From assembly GCF_003626535.1 (NCBI RefSeq), contig NZ_RBAL01000019.1:59038-123037 (forward strand): a stretch of 64,000 bases of DNA, read 5' to 3'. This DNA comes from Streptomyces hoynatensis. GTDB taxonomy: Bacteria; Actinomycetota; Actinomycetes; Streptomycetales; Streptomycetaceae. The notes below the pieces were generated by a model. It was not told where the DNA came from, ran no database searches, and saw nothing but the letters and a program-made list of their open reading frames with translations. The position numbers and the translations under genes are program-made. This document shows, in pieces, positions 48,896 to 55,941 of this stretch. Within the stretch, counting starts at the first letter, position 1; each line of letters starts with the position of its first letter.

Positions 48896-49882
48896 GTGAT
48901 CGAGCTCGAAGGAGTTCCCGAGCTGGTCGACCCGGTCATGGTGGCCGCGTTCGAAGGCTGGAATGATGCCGGTGACGCCGCCTCCGCCGCGGTCGCTCAT
49001 CTGGAGCGCGAGTGGAAGGGCGAGGTGTTCGCCGCGCTGGACGCCGAAGACTACTACGACTTCCAGGTCAACCGGCCGCACATCTGGCTGGACGGCGGGG
49101 TGCGCCGCGTCACCTGGCCGACCACGCGGCTTTCCGTGGTCAGGATCGGCTCGGAGGAGGGCCCGGTGCGCCGGCGCGACCTGGTGCTGGTGCGCGGCAT
49201 CGAACCGAGCATGCGCTGGCGCTCCTTCTGCAACGAGATCCTGGGCTTCGCCCACGAACTCGGCGTGGAGATGGTGGTGGTGCTCGGCGCCCTGCTCGGC
49301 GACACGCCGCACACCCGGCCGGTGCCGGTGACCAGCGTGACCTCGGACGAGGACCTGGCGCGGACGCTGGACGTGGAGGAGTCGCGCTACGAGGGCCCGA
49401 CCGGGATCGTGGGCATCCTCCAGGAGGCGTGCACGCACGCCGGGGTGCCCGCCGTGACGCTGTGGGCGGCGGTGCCGCACTACGTCGCGCAGCCGCCCAA
49501 TCCCAAGGCCTCGCTGGCCCTGCTGCACTCGCTCGAGGACCTGCTCGGACTCGGCGTGCCCCTCGGCGACCTGCCGGAGGACGCCAGGGCCTGGCAGATC
49601 GGGGTGGACCAACTCGCCGCCGAGGACAGCGAGGTCGCCGAGTACGTGAAGTCCCTGGAAGAGGCCAGGGACACCGCGGAGCTGCCGGAGGCCTCGGGCG
49701 AGGCGATCGCCAAGGAGTTCGAGCGCTATCTGCGGCGGCGCGACGGGCAGCCCCCCGCGGGCGGCGACCCCGGCTCGTACCTGCGCGACCCGGGCAGCGG
49801 TCACCCGCGGCCCAGGCGGCGGCCGCCCGAGGGCGGCGAGTCAGGGCCGCAGGAGCAGGGCCCGGGAGAGAACGAGGAGTAG
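48896..49882 (+). CDS. parJ: PAC2-family protein, probable ParJ
   Basis: A 328-aa protein of the actinobacterial PAC2 family (LVDPVMVAAFEGWNDAGDAASAAVAHL at the N terminus, then LDAEDYYDFQVNRPHIWLDGG). From memory the S. coelicolor gene in this position (between glpD and mshC) is parJ, whose product interacts with ParA in sporulation chromosome segregation; the symbol is thus assigned by family and gene order. The C-terminal 40 residues are Gly/Pro-rich. GTG 48896 has GGGAGGAGG at 6 nt. PAC2 folds also occur in eukaryotic proteasome-assembly chaperones, so a proteasome-linked role cannot be ruled out. Confidence 0.75.
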   Translation: MIELEGVPELVDPVMVAAFEGWNDAGDAASAAVAHLEREWKGEVFAALDAEDYYDFQVNRPHIWLDGGVRRVTWPTTRLSVVRIGSEEGPVRRRDLVLVRGIEPSMRWRSFCNEILGFAHELGVEMVVVLGALLGDTPHTRPVPVTSVTSDEDLARTLDVEESRYEGPTGIVGILQEACTHAGVPAVTLWAAVPHYVAQPPNPKASLALLHSLEDLLGLGVPLGDLPEDARAWQIGVDQLAAEDSEVAEYVKSLEEARDTAELPEASGEAIAKEFERYLRRRDGQPPAGGDPGSYLRDPGSGHPRPRRRPPEGGESGPQEQGPGENEE

Positions 49883-49912
49883 CCGGAGGCCCGCGGCCCC
49901 GCGGGCAGACCC

Positions 49913-49959
49913 GGCACGGCCCGGCCGCCCCGCGCACCGCGGGGCGGCCGGGCCGTGCC
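49913..49959. terminator. 21-bp perfect bidirectional hairpin
   Basis: A perfect 21-bp GC-rich inverted repeat with a 5-base loop lies between the convergent PAC2/ParJ and mshC genes. It is the longest uninterrupted stem found in the window. No U tract. Confidence 0.75.
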
Positions 49960-50029
49960 CGTGCCGGGCGGGGGCGGTGGGGCACCGGGCCGTCCGGCCC
50001 CCGGGGGGCGCGTGGTCAAGGCCCGGCTT

Positions 50030-50051
50030 TCCCGGCCCACTTGGGCCGGGA
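50030..50051 (-). terminator. small hairpin after mshC
   Basis: TCCCGGCCC / GGGCCGGGA with a 4-base loop lies 30 bases past the mshC stop, between it and the larger hairpin. No T run. Probably an additional terminator or stability element. Confidence 0.4.
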
Positions 50052-50080
50052 GCGGCGGGCCCGCGCGCGAACGCCGTGGC

Positions 50081-51310
50081 CTAGAGGGCGACGCCGAGCA
50101 GCGCGTCCACCGTGCGGGAGACCAGGCCGGGCGCGCCGGTGTCCTGGCCGCCCTCGCGTTCCTGGAGTTCCGCCCAGCGGTCGACGGCGGCCAGGGCGGC
50201 GGGCGCGTCGAGGTCGTCGGCCAGGGCCGCACGCACCCGTCCCGGCAGCTCCTCGGCCGAGGGCCCGTCGGGACGGGAGACGGCGGCCCGCCAGCGCGCG
50301 AGGCGCCCGAGGGCCTCGTCGAGCACGGCGTCGGTCCACTCCCAGTCGGTGCGGTAGTGGTGGGCGAGCAGCGCCAGCCTGATGGCCGCCGGGTCGACCC
50401 CGGCCTCGCGCAGCCGGGAGACGAGGACCAGGTTGCCCTTGGACTTCGACATCTTCTCGCCCTCGTAGCCGACCATGCCGGCGTGCACGTAGGCCTGGGC
50501 GAAGGGCTGCTCGCCGGTGAGCACCTGGGCGTGCGAGGCGCCCATCTCGTGGTGCGGGAAGACCAGATCGGAGCCGCCGCCCTGCACGTCGAAGCCCATG
50601 CCGAGCCGGTCCAGGGCGATGGCGACGCACTCGATGTGCCAGCCGGGCCGCCCGGCGCCCAGCGCGCCGCCGTCCCAGGAGGGTTCGCCGGGACGGGCGG
50701 CGCGCCACAGCAGCGGGTCCACCGGGTGCTTCTTGCCCGGCCGCTCCGGGTCCCCGCCGCGCTCCGCCGACAGCGCGCGCATCGCCGCGGCGTCCAGCCC
50801 GGAGACGGTGCCGAACCGCCGGTCGGACTCGACCGAGAAGTAGACGTCGCCGTCGAGTTCGTAGGCCGCGCCCGTCTCACGCAGCCGCTCCACGAGCGGG
50901 ACGATCAGCGGTATCGACTCCACCGCCCCCAGGTAGTCCCGGGGCGGCAGCACCCGAAGCGCCGTCATGTCCTCGCGGAACAGGGCGGTCTCCCGTTCGG
51001 CGAGCGCCGTCCACTCCTCGCCCGTGGCGGCGGCGCGCTCCAGCAGGGGGTCGTCGACGTCGGTGACGTTCTGCACGTAGTGCACCTGGCGGCCGGAGTC
51101 GAGCCACAGCCGCTGCAGGAGGTCGAAGGCGGTGTAGGTGGCCGCGTGGCCGAGGTGGGTGGCGTCGTAGGGGGTGATGCCGCAGACGTAGAGGCGGGCG
51201 ACCGGTCCAGGGGCGAGGGTCACCCGGCCACCGCGCGACGAGTCGTGGATGGCGACGTCGGGGCCCTGACCGGGCAGAACGGGGACTGAGGGAGCGGGCC
51301 AGGCGTACAT
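50081..51310 (-). CDS. mshC: mycothiol ligase MshC (cysteine:GlcN-Ins ligase)
   Basis: A 409-aa cysteinyl-tRNA-synthetase-like enzyme. It couples Cys to GlcN-inositol in mycothiol biosynthesis, the low-molecular-weight thiol of actinobacteria. HIGH-like region is THLGHAATYTAFDLL; the zinc/cysteine site includes YVCGITPYDATHLG; KMSKSKGN is the KMSKS loop. Lack of a C-terminal tRNA-binding domain and ~410-aa length distinguish it from CysS. ATG 51310 starts MYAWPAPSVPVLPG. Confidence 0.95.
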   Translation of the reverse strand: MYAWPAPSVPVLPGQGPDVAIHDSSRGGRVTLAPGPVARLYVCGITPYDATHLGHAATYTAFDLLQRLWLDSGRQVHYVQNVTDVDDPLLERAAATGEEWTALAERETALFREDMTALRVLPPRDYLGAVESIPLIVPLVERLRETGAAYELDGDVYFSVESDRRFGTVSGLDAAAMRALSAERGGDPERPGKKHPVDPLLWRAARPGEPSWDGGALGAGRPGWHIECVAIALDRLGMGFDVQGGGSDLVFPHHEMGASHAQVLTGEQPFAQAYVHAGMVGYEGEKMSKSKGNLVLVSRLREAGVDPAAIRLALLAHHYRTDWEWTDAVLDEALGRLARWRAAVSRPDGPSAEELPGRVRAALADDLDAPAALAAVDRWAELQEREGGQDTGAPGLVSRTVDALLGVAL

Positions 51311-51508
51311 GATCCGAGCCTAACCGGCGCCTCGCGCCGGGACGACAGCGCGGTGCCCGCCGCCCGCGGGGCCGGGTCCCGGGCCGAGGCGGGCGGTGCG
51401 GCCGGGCGGGCGCGGCGGTTGCGGCCAAGCGGCCATGCGGGCGCGGCCGGTTGCGGTCCGGGAGCGGCGGGGGCCCGGCCCCGGCCTGGCCCCGGGAGGC
51501 GCCGGGCC

Positions 51509-52420
51509 TCAGACCAGGGGCCAGGGGATCGCGGGCCACTCGCCGCTCGGCTCGGGGAAGCGGCCGCTGCGCAGCAGCCCGGCCGTCCTGGCCCGCAGCG
51601 CCGCGCACTCCTGCGCGGTGATCAGCTCCCGGAGCCGGTCCGCCAGCGGCCGGCCCTCGGCCAGTTCCGCGTCGAGCAGGCGCAGCGCGGACAGCACGCG
51701 GGCGGGCAGCGGCTCGCCGGCCCAGCCCCACAGCAGGGTGCGCAGCTTGTTCTCGGTGTGGAAGGTGACCCCGTGGTCGATGCCGTAGAGCCGGCCGTCG
51801 GGGAGCGGCAGCAGGTGGCCGCCCTTGCGGTCGCCGTTGTTGATCACCGCGTCGAGGGCGGCGACGCGGGCGAGGCGCTCGTCGTCGGCGTGCACGAGCA
51901 GGGCCGTCCTGTGCTCGTCGAGCCGGGCGAAGCCGACCGCCTTCCAGCCCTCCCCCGGCTCCTCGGCGTCGAGCAGCGCGAGCAATTGCCCGGGGCCCGC
52001 GCCGCCGCCCGCCTCGGCCTCCGCGGCCTCCTTGCGGGCGAGTTCCTCCGCCTCCTCGTCCTCCTCCCGCGCGGCGCCGGGCGCCGGGCCGACCCACAGC
52101 TGGACCATGCCCTCCCCCAGCGGCCCGTCGCGCAGCACCGTGGGCGGCACCAGGTCGAAGCCGAGGGCCCGCGAGACCTCGTAGGCGGCGACCTCCCGCT
52201 GGGCCAGGGTGCCGTCGGGGAAGTCCCACAGCGGCCGCTCCCCCGCCACCGGCTTGTAGACGCAGGGCAGGCGGTGCCCGGCCAGGTCGGCGGTGGCGTA
52301 CAGCACGGTGTTGGAGGCCGAGGTGATGCGGCCGTGCACGGTCAGCTCGCCGCGGGCCAGCGTCTGGGCGTCGTCGGCGGTCAGCTCCGGCTGCGGCGGT
52401 ATCCGTTCTGGCGCGGACAT
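51509..52420 (-). CDS. SCO1664-family PI3/4-kinase-like protein, uncharacterised
   Basis: A 303-aa protein of the SCO1664 family (TIGR03843 from memory), distantly related to phosphatidylinositol 3-/4-kinases. Kinase-like signatures: Lys56 in CVYKPV as ATP Lys, NNGDRKGGHLL near residues 194-203 as the catalytic loop, and IDHG (~214-217) as the metal-binding element. An acidic Glu-rich insertion lies around residues 118-140. Overlaps the 3' end of the DUF3090 gene by 40 bases. Substrate unknown; activity is inferred from motifs only. Part of the mshC-adjacent trio. Confidence 0.85.
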   Translation of the reverse strand: MSAPERIPPQPELTADDAQTLARGELTVHGRITSASNTVLYATADLAGHRLPCVYKPVAGERPLWDFPDGTLAQREVAAYEVSRALGFDLVPPTVLRDGPLGEGMVQLWVGPAPGAAREEDEEAEELARKEAAEAEAGGGAGPGQLLALLDAEEPGEGWKAVGFARLDEHRTALLVHADDERLARVAALDAVINNGDRKGGHLLPLPDGRLYGIDHGVTFHTENKLRTLLWGWAGEPLPARVLSALRLLDAELAEGRPLADRLRELITAQECAALRARTAGLLRSGRFPEPSGEWPAIPWPLV

Positions 52421-52974
52421 ACGTGTCCTTCCGGGTCGAGCGGCAGGCTGCACAGCGGGCACGGCGGCCGTCCTGCGTTGACCACCTCGAGGGCGCGCTT
52501 GGCGAAGGCGCGCGCCATCGTCCCGCTCAGGCGCACCCGCAGCATCGGCGGGCCGTTCTCGTCGTCGCGCAGCAGGCGCTCCTCGGCCTCGGCGAACTCC
52601 TCCTCGGAGTCCGCGTCGAGCTCCACGAGTGCCTGGGCCTCGACGATCATGCGCTCGTTCTCGCTGTCCCAGGCGAGGGCCATGGTGCCCACCCGGAACT
52701 CCTCCTCGACGGGGGACTGGAGGGGGCCGGTGTCGGTCAGCTCCGCGGGGGCCACCGCCGGCACCGAGGTGTTGCCGCCGGAGCGCCGCACCACCTCGTC
52801 CAGTAGCTCGTCGATGCGCTCGGCCAGCGCCTCCACCTGGGCCTTCTCCAGGGCGACGCTGGTGGTCCTGCCCGCCGCCGATGCCTGCAGAAAGAAGGTA
52901 CGGCGGCCAGGCAGCCCGACCGTCCCGGCGACGAAGCGGTCGGGCGGGTCGTAGAGGAACACCTGACGGGACAC
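52381..52974 (-). CDS. DUF3090 family protein with C-terminal zinc-ribbon-like motif
   Basis: A 197-aa protein. The DUF3090 core (MSRQVFLYDPPDRFVAGTVGLPGRRTFFLQA) is at the N terminus. The C terminus has CPLCSLPLDPEGHVCPR (C172, C175, H184, C186), a possible metal site. Ends in a basic tail (RRSRS). ATG 52974. Its coding end overlaps the start of the downstream kinase-like gene by 40 bases. Uncharacterised, but with the kinase-like and phosphatase genes it forms a trio conserved in actinobacteria (from memory). Confidence 0.88.
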   Translation of the reverse strand: MSRQVFLYDPPDRFVAGTVGLPGRRTFFLQASAAGRTTSVALEKAQVEALAERIDELLDEVVRRSGGNTSVPAVAPAELTDTGPLQSPVEEEFRVGTMALAWDSENERMIVEAQALVELDADSEEEFAEAEERLLRDDENGPPMLRVRLSGTMARAFAKRALEVVNAGRPPCPLCSLPLDPEGHVCPRQNGYRRSRS

Positions 52975-53049
52975 GCACTGCTCCGGGGGTCGACTGCTGG
53001 GGACACTGGCACCCTACTGCGCCTGGCGATCACGGGTGCCCTCACGGGT

Positions 53050-53751
53050 TCAGGCCCCGCCCCCCACCGGGGCCCGGGTCGCCTCCGCCGCATCCCGCGC
53101 CGCGGCCTCGGTCCGCGGGACGAACTCGGCGAGGTCGCCGGTGTCGCCGAACCGCAGGAGGAGGGGGGCGGTGGGCGGCGCGCCGTAGCGGATGGCGGTC
53201 ACGGAGGCCGGGTGGGGGGCGATGCGCTGGAAGAGGTCGAGGTGGAGGCCGAGCGCGTCGGCCACTATCGCCTTGATGTTGTCACCGTGGGTGCACATCA
53301 GCCAAATCGCCTCCTGGCCGTGCTCGGCGGCGACCCTGGCGTCCCAGTCGCGCACCGCCTCCACGACCCTGGCCTGCATGCCGCGCAGCGACTCGCCGCC
53401 GGGGAAGACCGCCGCGGAGGGGTGGCTGCGGACGGTGGCCATCAGGGGTTCCCCGGCGAGTTCCCCGAGCGCGCGGCCCGTCCACTCGCCGTACTCGCAC
53501 TCGGTGATCCGCTCGTCGGCGTGCGTGGGCAGGTCGCCTCGCCTGGCGAGCAGCGGAGCCAGCGTCTCCACGCACCGCTGGAGCGGGCTGTGCACGACGA
53601 GGGCGAGCGGGATGCCGGTCAGGCGCCCGGGCAGGGCGGCGGCCTGCGCGGCGCCGTACTCGTCGAGGCCGACGCCGGGGGCGCGCCCGGCGAGCAGGCC
53701 CGAGGAGTTGGCGGTGGTGCGGCCGTGCCGGAGAAGCAGCAGGGTGGGCAT
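53050..53751 (-). CDS. histidine phosphatase/phosphomutase-like protein (MSMEG_4193 family)
   Basis: A 233-aa histidine phosphatase superfamily protein. Catalytic RHG is at residues 8-10 (LLLLRHGRTTANSSGLLAGR), second His in LMCTHGDNIKA and Glu in ITECEYGEW. Annotated in related genomes as a probable phosphomutase. A Pro/Ala-rich tail closes the protein. It lies upstream of DUF3090 on the same strand, ~75 bases away. Substrate unknown. Confidence 0.9.
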   Translation of the reverse strand: MPTLLLLRHGRTTANSSGLLAGRAPGVGLDEYGAAQAAALPGRLTGIPLALVVHSPLQRCVETLAPLLARRGDLPTHADERITECEYGEWTGRALGELAGEPLMATVRSHPSAAVFPGGESLRGMQARVVEAVRDWDARVAAEHGQEAIWLMCTHGDNIKAIVADALGLHLDLFQRIAPHPASVTAIRYGAPPTAPLLLRFGDTGDLAEFVPRTEAAARDAAEATRAPVGGGA

Positions 53752-53819
53752 GCCGCCAAGCCTAGGCGAGCGGCGGGCGGCCCCGATGGCCCCCGCCGGG
53801 GCGGCGGGCGCGGCCCGCG

Positions 53820-54869
53820 TCAGCCCAGGCCGGCCGACTCCAGGGCCTCGACCCCGGCGCGCAGCCCGGCCAGCCGCTCCGCCAGGGTGAACCCGGCCGG
53901 GGCCAGGGTCAGGGTGGTCACCCCGGCATCCGCGTAGGCCCGCATCCGGTCCGCGACGGCGGCGACGGGCCCGGTCAGCGTGGTGGCGCGCAGCAGGGCC
54001 GCCGGCACCGCCGCCGCGGCCCCCTCCCGGTCCCCGGCGAGGTACCGCTCCTGGATCAGGTCCGCCTCCTTCCCGTATCCCATGCGCACGGCCAGCCGGT
54101 GGTAGAAGTTCTGCTCGCGGCTGCCCATGCCGCCCACGTAGAGCGCGACGTAGGGGCGGAACTGGTCGGCCAGGGCGTCCGCGTCCTCGCCGACGGCGAG
54201 CGGCACGGTGGGCACGAGGTCGAAGCCCGTCAGGTCCTTGCCGATCCTGGCCCGGCCGGCCCGCAGCGGGCGGAGCGTCGTCTCCTCCGCGTGCTCGGGC
54301 GAGAAGAAGACGAGCAGCGCGCCGTCGGCGATCTCGCCGGTCTGGGTGAGGTTCCGCGGGCCGATGGCCGCGATGTAGAGCGGGATGCGCTCGCGCACCG
54401 GGTGCACCGTGAGCTTGATCGGCTTGCCCGGCCCGCCCGGCAGCGGCAGGGTCCAGTGCTCCCCCTGGTGGGTGAGGCGCTCGCGGGCCATGGCCTTGCG
54501 GACGATCTCCACGTACTCCCTGGTCCTGGCCAGCGGCCGGTCGAAGGGGACGCCGTACCAGCCCTCGGAGACTTGCGGCCCCGAGACGCCGAGGCCCAGG
54601 CGGAACCTGCCGCCGGAGAGCGCGTCCAGGGTGGCCGCGGTCATCGCGGTCATCGCCGGGGCCCGCGCCGGGATCTGGAGGATGGCCGAGCCCACGTCGA
54701 TCCGCTCGGTGCGCGCCGCCACCCAGGCGAGCACGGTGGGGGCGTCCGAGCCGTAGGCCTCGGCGGCCCAGCAGACCGCGTAGCCGAGGCGGTCGGCCTC
54801 CCGGGCGACGGCCAGGTTGTCCTCGTCCAGCCCCGCGCCCCAGTAGCCGAGGTTGATGCCGAGTCGCAT
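53820..54869 (-). CDS. LLM-class F420-dependent oxidoreductase
   Basis: A 349-aa luciferase-like TIM-barrel protein of the F420 class. Features: RLGINLGYWGAG at the N terminus, RTERIDVGSAILQIPARAPAMTAM typical of flavin/F420-binding loops, and RFRLGLGVSGPQVSEGW. Substrate unknown. ATG 54869 gives MRLGINLGYWGAGLDEDN. It is upstream of the phosphatase, ~68 bases, and divergent from the aldo/keto reductase. Confidence 0.9.
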   Translation of the reverse strand: MRLGINLGYWGAGLDEDNLAVAREADRLGYAVCWAAEAYGSDAPTVLAWVAARTERIDVGSAILQIPARAPAMTAMTAATLDALSGGRFRLGLGVSGPQVSEGWYGVPFDRPLARTREYVEIVRKAMARERLTHQGEHWTLPLPGGPGKPIKLTVHPVRERIPLYIAAIGPRNLTQTGEIADGALLVFFSPEHAEETTLRPLRAGRARIGKDLTGFDLVPTVPLAVGEDADALADQFRPYVALYVGGMGSREQNFYHRLAVRMGYGKEADLIQERYLAGDREGAAAAVPAALLRATTLTGPVAAVADRMRAYADAGVTTLTLAPAGFTLAERLAGLRAGVEALESAGLG

Positions 54870-54954
54870 CCGCGTTCCTCCACAGCCCTCTTACCCGTGG
54901 GTAACCCACCCGTCCCCCGGACTGTATCGCCTGCCGCAAGTACGCTCAACGGCC

Positions 54955-55941
54955 ATGAATCTCAGGCACCTGGGCCGCACCGGCCTGCGCGTCTCCCGGC
55001 TCGGCCTCGGCACCCTCACCTGGGGGAGGGACACCGGCGAGCAGGAGGCGGCGGAGCTCCTGAAGACCTTCTGGGAGGCCGGGGGGACGCTGGTGGACAC
55101 CGCCGACGTGTACGCGGACGGCGGCGCCGAGTACCTGCTCGGCCGGCTGATCGGCGGCCTGGTGCCCCGCGAGGACGTGGTGATCGCCACCAAGGCGGGC
55201 AGCGTGCCCGACCCCTACCGCCGCTTCGACTGCTCCCGCGGCCACCTGCTGGCGGCGCTCGACGCCTCCCTGGAGCGGCTGAACACCGACCACGTGGACC
55301 TGTGGCAGCTGCACGCCTACGACCCGGAGACGCCGCTCGAGGAGACGCTGCAGGCCCTCGATGCGGCCGTCAGCAGCGGGCGGGCCAGGTACGCCGGGGT
55401 CTCGAACTTCTGCGGCTGGCAACTGGCCAAGGCCGCCGCCTGGCAGCTCGCGGGGCCCGACGGGCGGGTGCGGCTGGCGAGCACGCAGATGGAGTACTCG
55501 CTGCTGCAGCGCGGGGTCGAGCGCGAGGTGCTGCCCGCGGCGCTCGACCTCGGCGTCGGGCTGCTGCCCTCCTCCCCGCTGGGGCGCGGCGTGCTCACCG
55601 GCAAGTACCGGGAGGGCGCCCTGCCCCCCGGCTCGCGCGGCGCCTCCGAGCGGCTGGCGCCCTTCGTCGCGCCCTATCTGGACGAGGCGGCGGGCCGGAT
55701 CGTGGACGCGGTGGCGATAGCGGCCGACGGGCTCGCGGTGACGCCGCTGCAGGTGGCGCTCGTCTGGGTCAGGGACCGGCCCGGGGTGGCCGCGCCGATC
55801 CTCGGGGCGCGCACCGGGCGGCAGCTCGCGGAGGCGCTGTCAGTGGAGGACCTTAGCCTTCCAGACGAGATCCTCCGGGCGCTGGACGACGTCTCGGCCC
55901 CGGTGCACCACTACCCCGACCACGACTGGAGCTCGCTGTGA
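54955..55941 (+). CDS. aldo/keto reductase
   Basis: A 328-aa NADP(H)-linked aldo/keto reductase, TIM barrel. Catalytic tetrad: Asp and Tyr in LVDTADVYADGGAEYLLG, Lys in VIATKAGS, His in WQLHAYDP. Substrate not predictable. ATG 54955. Its stop overlaps the start of the RecD2-like gene (GTGA), implying coupled translation. Confidence 0.93.
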   Translation: MNLRHLGRTGLRVSRLGLGTLTWGRDTGEQEAAELLKTFWEAGGTLVDTADVYADGGAEYLLGRLIGGLVPREDVVIATKAGSVPDPYRRFDCSRGHLLAALDASLERLNTDHVDLWQLHAYDPETPLEETLQALDAAVSSGRARYAGVSNFCGWQLAKAAAWQLAGPDGRVRLASTQMEYSLLQRGVEREVLPAALDLGVGLLPSSPLGRGVLTGKYREGALPPGSRGASERLAPFVAPYLDEAAGRIVDAVAIAADGLAVTPLQVALVWVRDRPGVAAPILGARTGRQLAEALSVEDLSLPDEILRALDDVSAPVHHYPDHDWSSL

